Source: Pseudomonadota bacterium
GTDB lineage: Bacteria; Pseudomonadota; Alphaproteobacteria; Sphingomonadales; Sphingomonadaceae
Length of the DNA: 64,000 nucleotides
NCBI GenBank assembly: GCA_023394965.1
Contig: JAEWZX010000013.1
Coordinates: 62,001 to 126,000, forward strand
Reading direction: 5' to 3'
Shown here: positions 52,063-61,081 of the stretch, piece after piece
Position numbering within the stretch: position 1 is the first letter of the stretch
Layout of the letters: each line of letters opens with the position of its first letter
Translations under genes and position numbers: made by a program
The notes under the pieces: generated by a model
Told to the model about the DNA's origin: nothing
Databases searched by the model: none
What the model saw: only the letters and a program-made list of their open reading frames with translations

Positions 52063-52123
52063 CCGCACATACTTGATCGAGGGGGTGCCCGGACCGACCG
52101 GTCTGGACACATTGTATGTGCGG
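52063..52123 (+). repeat. Long inverted repeat upstream of the OmpA-like gene
   Basis: CCGCACATAC (52063-52072) and GTATGTGCGG (52114-52123) are perfect 10-base inverted arms 41 bases apart; the interval contains a smaller GACC/GGTC hairpin. The element ends 22 bases before the ompA-like ATG. The whole 258-base gap after the photolyase gene (51888-52145) holds no convincing gene. Confidence 0.55.
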
Positions 52124-52145
52124 TAGTCGATTTAAGGAGAAGATT

Positions 52146-53042
52146 ATGATTTCCGTTTCCAAAAGTTCGAAGACGCTGGCTCTGATTGCCGCACTTACCC
52201 TGCCCGTAACTGGCAGCCTCTATGCGCAGGAACTCACCCCGGATAACGGCGAAGTTCTGACCACGGTGACCGGTGTAACCCCCAGCGATCTGACCGGCAT
52301 GCCTGAAGGCCCGACAGTCGAAGGCGTCATTTCCGCGCGTAGCGAAGACAAGATGCAGGTAACGACGGCAGACGGTGCGCGCACTGTTGTGGCAATCAGC
52401 CCGTCAACCGAAATTCGCAGCAGCGGCGGTTTCCTTGGTCTGAACAAGGACACGCTTCCCCAGGCAGACCTGCTCAACGGCCTGCCAGTCGAGGTCCAGA
52501 CCGTCCAATGGGCCGACAGGGGCCTGATCGCTACCAAGGTCGCGCTCAAGAGCAAGGATCTCAAGACAGCGCGCATGATCCATAATGGCACCGATCAACG
52601 CTTTACCGCCAACGAAGCCGCTACCGAAGCGCTGCGTGGCCGCGTTGCCAATATCGATGAATACAATGTCAAGGGCGTGACCAACGTCTATTTCGACACT
52701 GGCAAACACAACCTGTCAGATACGGCGCGTGCCGAACTGTGTCAGGCAGCCAGTCAGGCGGATGCCACCGCAAACGCGCTCCTGCTCGTCGTCGGTTACA
52801 CCGATTCCACGGGCGATTACGAATTCAATCAGGAACTCAGTGAAAAGCGTGCCGCACGCGTAGTCAATTTCCTCCAGCAGGAATGCAAGTGGGCACCCTA
52901 TCGCATGATGACGCCGACCGGCATGGCCGAAGCTGATCCGGCGGCGGACAATACGACCGAAGCCGGCAAGGCCCAGAACCGCCGCGTTGCAGTGAACATC
53001 CTCGTCAGCAAGAGCGTCGATGGGATGGAAACCGGTCTCTGA
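52146..53042 (+). CDS. OmpA family protein with N-terminal beta domain
   Basis: 298 residues with a signal peptide (LALIAALTLPVTGSLYAQE). Residues about 55-155 (TVEGVISARSEDKMQVTTADGARTVVAISPSTEI) look like a DUF5666-type OB-like domain. The C-terminal OmpA domain (about 180-290) has VYFDTGKHNLSDTARAEL, VGYTDSTGDYEFNQELSEKRA, the peptidoglycan-binding core. There is no transmembrane barrel, so it is a periplasmic peptidoglycan-associated protein. AAGGAGA precedes the ATG, and a strong terminator follows. Confidence 0.9.
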   Translation: MISVSKSSKTLALIAALTLPVTGSLYAQELTPDNGEVLTTVTGVTPSDLTGMPEGPTVEGVISARSEDKMQVTTADGARTVVAISPSTEIRSSGGFLGLNKDTLPQADLLNGLPVEVQTVQWADRGLIATKVALKSKDLKTARMIHNGTDQRFTANEAATEALRGRVANIDEYNVKGVTNVYFDTGKHNLSDTARAELCQAASQADATANALLLVVGYTDSTGDYEFNQELSEKRAARVVNFLQQECKWAPYRMMTPTGMAEADPAADNTTEAGKAQNRRVAVNILVSKSVDGMETGL

Positions 53043-53061
53043 TCCGGACTGATCTTACAGG

Positions 53062-53097
53062 AAAAGGGCGGATCTTCGGATCCGCCCTTTTTAATTT
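53062..53097. terminator. Strong intrinsic terminator, cUUCGg loop, shared by ompA-like and SIP genes
   Basis: A 13-base stem, AAAAGGGCGGATC / GATCCGCCCTTTT, closed by a UUCG tetraloop, is followed by T-rich sequence. On the opposite strand the transcript also ends in a run of U, so it can serve the convergent siderophore-interacting gene. Confidence 0.88.
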
Positions 53098-53112
53098 GGA
53101 TGCTTGCGGTGT

Positions 53113-53874
53113 TTATGAAATCGGTTGAGCTTCCGCATCGGCCCGCTTGATCTGCTTATGCTCGTCTTCGACCAGGCCATGCTTCCAATAGCTCGAAATA
53201 TACAGGTCATCAGTACCAAGGCCCAGTTCACCGCGCAGATAATCGCGCAATTTGCGCATCGACGAGAATTCACACGCCGCCCAACCGGCAATATTTCCTT
53301 CCGGTCGCCCGATCGCCCGCAAAGCGTTGACCAACAGTTCCGGGCGCCGACCGGGTTGCGCGTTGACCAGCCAACGGATCTGTACACCTTCGGGCGCGAT
53401 GATGTCCGGCTGATCGGCCTCTTCCTGAATCTCGATAACGGCCAGCCCGCGCGCATTAGCAGGAAGCGCGGCAAGATTGACGGAGATTGCAGGAAGGGCA
53501 GTCATATCGCCTGCGACAAGATAAAAGTCGCGTCCTGCCGGCAATGGTTTGGGCAAGCCCGGTCCGCCTATCATAATTGTATCCCCTGACTTTGCCGACA
53601 GCGCCCATTGCGTAGCAGGGCCAGCGGCATCTCCTCCGTGCAGCGCGAAATCGAGATCGATGGCGTCGGCACGTTGATGACGGATCGTATAGGTTCGGAT
53701 TATCGCTTTCGATGTTTCACTGGCGGGGGCCAGCATCAGTTTCACGTATCCCCCGGCGAAACCGGAGGGAAAATCGCGCAAACCTTCACCGCCCAGCGAA
53801 ACGCGGATCATGGACGGCGATAGCCGCTTGCTTGAAATAACGGTTAGGGCTCGCGGGCTTGGTCTGGTGCTCAT
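53113..53874 (-). CDS. Siderophore-interacting protein (FAD/NADPH ferric reductase)
   Basis: 253 residues, ViuB/YqjH type: FAD-binding RTYTIRH, GPGLPKPLPAGRDFYLVAGDMTALPAI, and the NAD(P)-domain WAACEFSSMRKLRDYLR with SSYWKHGLVEDEHK. It reduces ferric siderophores in the cytoplasm. ATG is preferred over a GTG three codons earlier. A perfect Fur-type palindrome stands 14 bases upstream, so iron repression is very likely. No receptor or transporter gene is adjacent. Confidence 0.93.
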   Translation of the reverse strand: MSTRPSPRALTVISSKRLSPSMIRVSLGGEGLRDFPSGFAGGYVKLMLAPASETSKAIIRTYTIRHQRADAIDLDFALHGGDAAGPATQWALSAKSGDTIMIGGPGLPKPLPAGRDFYLVAGDMTALPAISVNLAALPANARGLAVIEIQEEADQPDIIAPEGVQIRWLVNAQPGRRPELLVNALRAIGRPEGNIAGWAACEFSSMRKLRDYLRGELGLGTDDLYISSYWKHGLVEDEHKQIKRADAEAQPIS

Positions 53875-53887
53875 GCCCACCACTTAA

Positions 53888-53902
53888 TGCGAATCATTCG
53901 CA
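53888..53902 (-). promoter_or_regulatory. Fur-box palindrome upstream of siderophore-interacting gene
   Basis: TGCGAAT-C-ATTCGCA, a perfect 7-1-7 inverted repeat, lies 14 bases before the SIP start codon. It resembles the 7-1-7 Fur consensus and alphaproteobacterial iron-control boxes. Iron-dependent repression by the Fur-family protein near 8.5 kb, or by another iron regulator, is inferred. Confidence 0.75.
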
Positions 53903-53942
53903 ATTCAAGTGTCCTGCCGATTTGGCGAGCCGTGTGTGATCA

Positions 53943-54983
53943 TTAACGCTCTTTCTTTTCGCGCTTCAGCAATTCACGTTTGATGTCGGGGCCATAGGCA
54001 TATCCGCCCAGATCCCCGCCCTTGCGCACGACGCGGTGACACGGAATTAGTACGGCGACATTGTTGCGCGCATTGGCGCTCCCCGCTGCGCGTACGGCTT
54101 TCGCGTTACCCGCCGCCGCAGCGATCTCGGAATAGGTGCGCGTTTCGCCGGGCGGGATTGCCCGAAGCGCTGCCCAGCATGCCTCCTGAAAGGCGGTGCC
54201 TTTCACATCGAGCGGGATATGCGAAAAGTCGCCCGGTGCTTCGACACTGGCGACCACCTTGGCGAGCAACGTTTCGAATTCAGCCCCCCCTTCGACCAGA
54301 TCGGCATTGGGAAAGCGACGCGTCAGTTCATTCTCGTCTTCGCCGAACGACAGCCGACACACGCCCTTCGCCGTGGCAGCGACAAGCATCGGCCCCATGG
54401 TCGTCTCGACCACTGCCCAGTTGATCGTCACACCTTCTCCGCCATTCGCCCACGCACTTGCCGTCATTCCCAGCCGCCCTTTCGTATGCTCGTAAAATCG
54501 CGAAGCCGATCCATATCCGGCCTCGTAAATTGCGCCGGTCACACTTTCACCGTCGGACAGGGCATCGCGGGCGCGCTCCTCCCGGAGAGCCCTCGCATAG
54601 GCAGCAGGCGAAAGGCCGATGGCACGTTTGAACACACGCTGGAAGTGCGTTGGCGAATAGCCGGTCAAGCTGGCTAGCAAAGATAGCGATGGCGCATCCT
54701 CGGCATGCCGGATTTCGTCGATCGCGGCCAAGACTGCTGCCTCGTCCCGCCCCACATCGTCCGGCAGGCAACGTTTGCATGGCCTGAGGCCGGCTTTGCG
54801 CGCCGCTGCCCCGTCGACGAAAAAGCGCACATTACCTCGGGCCGGATGCCGTGCGGCACATGATGGTCTGCAATAGATGCCCGTCGTCAACACGCCGGTG
54901 ACGAAGCGACCGTCGAACAGGCGGTCGCGCCGCATCACGGCAGCCCAGGCAATATCATCAGGAACAGTCACAAGGGCCTCCAT
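53943..54983 (-). CDS. ada: Bifunctional Ada protein (DNA alkylation repair and AraC-type activator)
   Basis: 346 residues with all Ada parts: N-terminal zinc/phosphotriester domain with Cys38, Cys42, Cys69 and Cys72 at the same positions as E. coli Ada, an AraC HTH (SLSLLASLTGYSPTHFQRVFKRAIG), and a C-terminal O6-methylguanine methyltransferase with active-site PCHRVV. Upon methylation of Cys38 it activates alkylation-response genes. It is divergent from the membrane protease gene. Confidence 0.95.
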   Translation of the reverse strand: MEALVTVPDDIAWAAVMRRDRLFDGRFVTGVLTTGIYCRPSCAARHPARGNVRFFVDGAAARKAGLRPCKRCLPDDVGRDEAAVLAAIDEIRHAEDAPSLSLLASLTGYSPTHFQRVFKRAIGLSPAAYARALREERARDALSDGESVTGAIYEAGYGSASRFYEHTKGRLGMTASAWANGGEGVTINWAVVETTMGPMLVAATAKGVCRLSFGEDENELTRRFPNADLVEGGAEFETLLAKVVASVEAPGDFSHIPLDVKGTAFQEACWAALRAIPPGETRTYSEIAAAAGNAKAVRAAGSANARNNVAVLIPCHRVVRKGGDLGGYAYGPDIKRELLKREKKER

Positions 54984-55072
54984 AGCGCGTATTGCCTAGT
55001 TTTCTCCAGTTCTCAGCCGCTTGCATCCCGCATCTTGCGATCAAAGCCAAGGGTCGCCTAAAGCTCGCTTCA

Positions 55073-56620
55073 ATGACACGCCTTGTCCCCCTTCTCGTCG
55101 CCCTGCTGGCGCTGTTTGCCCCCGCACTGACACAGGCCGAACCGGCCGACATCGATGCCGCCGCACGCGGCGTCGTGCGCGTGGTCATCATCGGCGAAGA
55201 AGATGGCGCGCTGTTCCCGATCAGCCACGGGACAGGCTTTGCAGTGGCGTCCGACAAGGTGGTGACCAATGCTCACGTGGTGCGCGATGCGCTGCGTGAC
55301 GATATTTTGAAGATCGGCATCGTCCCCACGGGCGGGGGAGAGGCTGTGTATGGCCAGTTGGTGGCCATCTCCACCCGCAACGATCTCGCGCTGATCCGCA
55401 TTACGGGCGATCTGCGTCTGCCTCCGCTGGCGATTGCCGGGGGGCTGCCGCCCGATAGTGGTGAAGTGACGAGCGTGGGTTATCCGATGAATGTCGACCG
55501 TGCCCAAGGGCTCGACATCAGCGACATTTTCCGCAGTCAGCCGCCGGTGAAAAGCCGGGGGTTCATCTCCGGCGCCCGCCCCAGTCGCCAGTTCGACACG
55601 ATACTCCACACCGCCCCGATTGCGCGCGGGAATTCCGGCGGTCCCCTGCTCGACCCCTGCGGCCGGGTTGTCGGCGTAAACAGCTTCGGCGCGGATAACG
55701 ATGGGGGAGATGCCGAGTTCTTCTTTGCGGTATCGAATCGCGAGCTTTTGCCATTCCTGCGCCAGAACGATGTCGAACCGCGCATCAACAACACGACCTG
55801 CCGGTCCATGGCCGATCTCGATGCGGCCGAGCGCGAGCGGATGCAGAGCGAGCAGATGGCGGCCCGAGCCGATCTTGCAGAGCGGACCGAAGCCTTGCGG
55901 GTCAAGCGTGAACGGGCGCAGTTCGAGGCGGAACAGGCCATCATCCTGGAACGCGAAGACCGCCTGTTCCTCGCGTTCGTGCTGCTGCTCGTCGCCTTTG
56001 GCCTGGGCCATTGGGCTGTCGCCCTGTGGCGGCAGGAGGAAGGCGAGCGCGACGAGAAGCGGCTGCGGATAGTGGGCGGGGCCTCTGTCGTCATCGTGCT
56101 GGTCGCCCTGGCCGCCTATCTCACCCGACCGGGCCTCGACGAAATCGACCGTCGGGTCGCCGCCGCAATGCAGGAAGGCAGCGATGGAGATGACGGCGCC
56201 GTGTCAGGCGACATGGCCGATCTGAAGCTGCTTTGCACCCTTGTGCCGGAACGCAGCCGCATCACCAGTTCCGAAACGCAGGATCTGGAGTTCGACTGGA
56301 CTGCCGATGGCTGCGTCAACGAACGCACGCAATATGGCTTTGCCAGCGGATCGTGGAGCCGCATCTTCGTACCCAACGATGAAGCTGCGGTTTCGGTCAA
56401 CAGCTTCGATCCCGACCGCCGCATCTTCCGCAGCGAACGCTACCTCCTGCCGCGCAGCGAAATGAGCGCAGCGCGCGAAGCACGGGCAAAATACAAGGCC
56501 CCCCAATGCGGGAGCGACAATGCCGCCGGCCAATTGGGCGAATTGCAGAGCGAAGTGCTCGGCAAGCTGCCCCAGCAGGCGAACGAGCGCCTGGTGTACG
56601 AGTGCAAGGCGCGTAATTAA
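55073..56620 (+). CDS. Membrane-anchored trypsin-like serine protease
   Basis: 515 residues. A signal peptide (LVPLLVALLALFAPALTQA) is followed by an S1/DegP-like domain with the triad His68 (TNAHVV), Asp104 (RNDLALI) and Ser188 (RGNSGGPL). A charged coiled coil spans about 245-300, two membrane helices follow (about 302-323 and 344-362) with a short Arg/Glu-rich cytoplasmic loop, and a C-terminal periplasmic domain of about 150 residues carries four cysteines. There is no PDZ domain. The substrate is unknown. Its stop shares TTAA with the opposing dioxygenase gene. Confidence 0.85.
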   Translation: MTRLVPLLVALLALFAPALTQAEPADIDAAARGVVRVVIIGEEDGALFPISHGTGFAVASDKVVTNAHVVRDALRDDILKIGIVPTGGGEAVYGQLVAISTRNDLALIRITGDLRLPPLAIAGGLPPDSGEVTSVGYPMNVDRAQGLDISDIFRSQPPVKSRGFISGARPSRQFDTILHTAPIARGNSGGPLLDPCGRVVGVNSFGADNDGGDAEFFFAVSNRELLPFLRQNDVEPRINNTTCRSMADLDAAERERMQSEQMAARADLAERTEALRVKRERAQFEAEQAIILEREDRLFLAFVLLLVAFGLGHWAVALWRQEEGERDEKRLRIVGGASVVIVLVALAAYLTRPGLDEIDRRVAAAMQEGSDGDDGAVSGDMADLKLLCTLVPERSRITSSETQDLEFDWTADGCVNERTQYGFASGSWSRIFVPNDEAAVSVNSFDPDRRIFRSERYLLPRSEMSAAREARAKYKAPQCGSDNAAGQLGELQSEVLGKLPQQANERLVYECKARN

Positions 56621-57447
56621 GCTGCCAGCGGTTCGCCCGTCAGTGTGATGCGGTGCATTTCGCGGGCGTGCCCCTGATAATCGTTCATCGCGAAATGCCA
56701 GGTCGTGCGGTTGTCCCAGATCGCCACCGATCCCGGCTCCCATGCCACACGGCAGGTATTGTCCGCCGCTGTGGCTGCGTCATAGAGCCGCTGGAGCAGG
56801 GGCATGCTTTCCGCGCGCGTCCGGCCAACGATATTGATCGTAAAAGCGCTGTTTACATACAGCAGCTTGCGCCCTGTCTGCGGATGGCGGATCACAATCG
56901 GATGCGTCGCCCCGGTCTTCAACGCCTGCCCACGCAGATCGCTACCCATATCAGTCTGGGCATAGAGGCCGCCTTCCTCATAGATATGATCGGCCGTGTG
57001 AAAAGCCTCCAGCCCCTCGATCTCTTGCTTCAGGTCCTCCGGCAGGGCATCGTATGCCTCCCCCATATGCGCCCATAACGTGTCGCCACCACTGGGCGGC
57101 AAGGTACGCGCGACCAGGATCGATCCCATTGCCGGCACCTGATCGTAGGAATGATCGGTGTGCCAGCCCCCGCCGATATTGGTGACCTGATCGGCGCGTT
57201 TGCGCACCACTGCAATTTCCGGGTGATCGCCGGTCAGCGGGAAATAGTTATTGATGTCGATCCCGCCCCATTTTCTGGCAAAAGCGATATGCGCTTCCGG
57301 AGTGAAGCTGTCCTGCCCACGGAACAGTGCGATGCCGTGCGTGTAGATTGCCTGTTTTATGGCATCCAGTTCCTCGCCCTCCACTTCGGCAAGGTTCACA
57401 CGGGCAATCTCGATCCCGCACTTAGGGGCCAACGGCACCGTCTCCAT
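56617..57447 (-). CDS. TauD/TfdA family Fe(II)/2-oxoglutarate dioxygenase
   Basis: 276 residues. The iron triad is HTD in GGWHTDHSYDQVPAMGS plus a distal His in TTWHFAMNDY, and the oxoglutarate-binding Arg is in REMHRITL. Members oxidise taurine, aryloxyalkanoates or similar compounds; nothing nearby narrows the substrate. GGGAGAAA precedes the ATG. It is divergent from the atp operon. Confidence 0.92.
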   Translation of the reverse strand: METVPLAPKCGIEIARVNLAEVEGEELDAIKQAIYTHGIALFRGQDSFTPEAHIAFARKWGGIDINNYFPLTGDHPEIAVVRKRADQVTNIGGGWHTDHSYDQVPAMGSILVARTLPPSGGDTLWAHMGEAYDALPEDLKQEIEGLEAFHTADHIYEEGGLYAQTDMGSDLRGQALKTGATHPIVIRHPQTGRKLLYVNSAFTINIVGRTRAESMPLLQRLYDAATAADNTCRVAWEPGSVAIWDNRTTWHFAMNDYQGHAREMHRITLTGEPLAA

Positions 57448-57540
57448 CGCTTTTCTCCCACATGTTTGGTTTCTTTATGCCACGCAATTTACGCTGCCTG
57501 CGCCCAGAGTCCAGATTCCCGAGCCGGAGTCGGCTTGCCA

Positions 57541-57561
57541 TTGACGGGGGGCTTTGCTAGG
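57541..57561 (+). promoter_or_regulatory. Possible atp operon promoter
   Basis: TTGACG (57541-57546) followed nine bases later by GCTAGG resembles the Caulobacter housekeeping form TTGACGS-N10-14-GCTANAWC, but with a slightly short spacer. It lies about 95 bases before atpH. The rest of the 206-base gap shows only a small AGCCG/CGGCT hairpin (57522-57535). Confidence 0.35.
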
Positions 57562-57654
57562 CGCGCGCCGACCTTGCCGGGGCGACTCTCGTCTGCCCAC
57601 AAACGGCTTGGCTCGCACAGACTTTTCTTCCGGACCCGAGAGGACCTCAAGCGC

Positions 57655-58209
57655 GTGGATATTTCCGCCGGTATTCAGGCTAGCCTGGCAGGGCGTTACG
57701 CTTCGGCCCTGTTCGATCTCGCCAGTGAAAACGGGACCGTGACAGCGGTCGAATCGGACCTCGACAAGGTCGAGGCCGCGCTTGGCGAATCGCCAGAGCT
57801 TGCTGCTGTCACCACCAACCCGAAGGTGTCGCGCGCCGATGCGCAGAAGGCGCTGTGGGGCGTCTCTGCCATCCTGGGCGTTTCCGAACTGACGCAGAAC
57901 TTCCTTGGCGTGCTGGCGCAGAACCGCCGCCTGTCGCAATTGCCTGCAGTGATCCGCGCCTTCCGCGCGATTGCTGCTGCCCAGCGTGGCGAAGTTACTG
58001 CCGAAGTGACCAGCGCCCATGCACTCACAGATGCACAATTGGCCGATCTCAAGGCAAAGCTGACTGCGCGCGAAGGCCGCACGGTGAAGCTCGCCACGAA
58101 GGTCGATCCCGATCTGCTCGGCGGCCTTGTCGTCACCATCGGTTCGAAGCGTCTCGATGCCTCGATCCGCACCCGTCTCAATTCGCTTTCCCAGGCCATG
58201 AAGGCTTAA
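57655..58209 (+). CDS. atpH: F1F0 ATP synthase subunit delta
   Basis: Peripheral-stalk subunit of 184 residues: GRYASALFDLASENG at the N-terminus, and a C-terminal LGGLVVTIGSKRLDASIRTRLNSL typical of delta/OSCP. The GTG start is preceded by AGAGGA about ten bases upstream, and VDISAGIQASLAGRYA fits alphaproteobacterial AtpH. The longer in-frame extension lies in the opposing dioxygenase gene. It is the first gene of the F1 operon; F0 genes are elsewhere, as usual in alphaproteobacteria. Confidence 0.94.
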   Translation: MDISAGIQASLAGRYASALFDLASENGTVTAVESDLDKVEAALGESPELAAVTTNPKVSRADAQKALWGVSAILGVSELTQNFLGVLAQNRRLSQLPAVIRAFRAIAAAQRGEVTAEVTSAHALTDAQLADLKAKLTAREGRTVKLATKVDPDLLGGLVVTIGSKRLDASIRTRLNSLSQAMKA

Positions 58210-58221
58210 AGGACACACATC

Positions 58222-59751
<1,530 letters not shown>

Positions 59752-59781
59752 GCCCACGAGACACTAGGATAGGGAGCCGAA

Positions 59782-60654
59782 ATGGCTAGCCTCAAGGAAC
59801 TCAAGGGCCGGATCAACTCGGTCAAATCGACCCAGAAGATCACCAAGGCCAAGCAGATGGTCGCTGCGGCCAAGCTGCGTCGTGCGCAGGCCGCGGCGGA
59901 AGCTGCGCGTCCCTATGCCGAACGGCTGTCGGGCGTGATGGCTTCGCTCGCCGGCAAGGTGAGCGGCGATAGCGCGCCCAAGCTGCTGGCAGGCACCGGA
60001 AGCAACAAACGGCACCTGCTGGTGGTGGTCAACACCGACAAGGGTCTGTGCGGTGGTTTGAACGCCAACATCGTCAAGGCTGCCAAGGTGAAAGCCCGGG
60101 CGTTGATTGCCGAAGGCAAGGACGTGAAGTTCTACCTCGTCGGCAAGAAAGGCCGCGCACCGATCAAGCGCGACTTCGCCAGCAGCATCGAAAAGCACTT
60201 CGATACGTCCGCTGTGCGCAATGTCGGCTTTGAAGAAGCCGAAGCCATCGCAGACGATCTGATCGAACGGTTCGAAAAGGGCGAATTCGACGTCGCTCAT
60301 CTGGTCTACCCGATCTTCCAATCGGCTCTGGCGCAGGATCCGACCGTCGATCAGCTCATCCCCGTCCCCTCGCCCGATGGCGAAAAGACTGGCGGCGATG
60401 CCGTGGTGGAATACGAGCCGGGCGAAGAGGAAATCCTCGAAGAGCTGCTGCCGCGCTATGTGAAAACACAGCTGTTTGGCGCTCTGCTGGAACGCGAAGC
60501 ATCCGAACAGGGTGCATCGATGACGGCTATGGACAACGCAACGCGCAATGCGGGCGATCTCATCAACAAGCTCACGATCCAGTACAACCGCAGCCGTCAG
60601 GCCGCGATCACCACCGAACTGATCGAAATCATTGCCGGCGCCGAAGCGCTGTAG
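59782..60654 (+). CDS. atpG: F1F0 ATP synthase subunit gamma
   Basis: Central rotor shaft, 290 residues: ASLKELKGRINSVKSTQKITKAKQMVAAAKLRRAQ at the N-terminus and the conserved C-terminal MTAMDNATRNAGDLINKLTIQYNRSRQAAITTELIEI. GGGAG precedes the ATG. It is normally followed directly by atpD; here a lipoprotein gene intervenes. Confidence 0.98.
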   Translation: MASLKELKGRINSVKSTQKITKAKQMVAAAKLRRAQAAAEAARPYAERLSGVMASLAGKVSGDSAPKLLAGTGSNKRHLLVVVNTDKGLCGGLNANIVKAAKVKARALIAEGKDVKFYLVGKKGRAPIKRDFASSIEKHFDTSAVRNVGFEEAEAIADDLIERFEKGEFDVAHLVYPIFQSALAQDPTVDQLIPVPSPDGEKTGGDAVVEYEPGEEEILEELLPRYVKTQLFGALLEREASEQGASMTAMDNATRNAGDLINKLTIQYNRSRQAAITTELIEIIAGAEAL

Positions 60655-60713
60655 AAAGATAATGGAGAGGATGCCGGAGGGCGTCGCAGAACGCTGACCG
60701 GAGCCATACGAAG

Positions 60714-61049
60714 ATGATCAAGACTATCCCCGCCCTCGCCGCTCTTGCGCTGCTTGCTGCATGTGGCAACGAACCGGCTGAACAGCCCGTAGCAGAAGTC
60801 GCGACTCCAGAACCGGTCGAAACCCTGCCCGCGCCCGATCAGGCACTTTTCTCCGCCAAGTATGCAGAAGCCTGCCCCGAAGATGCTGCCGTGAACACGG
60901 CCGTCTGCAAGCGCTCCGGCATGGGTTCGCCCGATGTCGTATGCGAATTCGGCCTCGGCGATGACGAATACCTGCGCAACAAGGCGACCCTTACTGCAGG
61001 CGAAGGCGAATGGACCTTTGCCGATCCGGAAAACGTTTGCGTCGGCTAA
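60714..61049 (+). CDS. Small lipoprotein inserted in the atp operon
   Basis: 111 residues. A lipoprotein signal (IPALAALALLAACGN, lipobox Cys17) is followed by a Pro/Glu/Val/Ala-rich linker (18-45) and a small domain with four cysteines at 54, 65, 77 and 109, suggesting two disulfides. It would lie in the periplasm or outer membrane, on the opposite side from F1, so it is not an F1 subunit. It sits 59 bases after atpG and 32 before atpD on the same strand. No family is recognised. Confidence 0.8.
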   Translation: MIKTIPALAALALLAACGNEPAEQPVAEVATPEPVETLPAPDQALFSAKYAEACPEDAAVNTAVCKRSGMGSPDVVCEFGLGDDEYLRNKATLTAGEGEWTFADPENVCVG

Positions 61050-61081
61050 GGCGCGATAAACCCCAAGTCAGGACATAGATC

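Noticed and set aside
51967..52126. Possible 52-codon gene between photolyase and the OmpA-like gene
   Set aside because: No ribosome binding site, no recognisable sequence, and its second half is built from the arms of the inverted repeat at 52063-52123, so it is more likely a leader or spacer.
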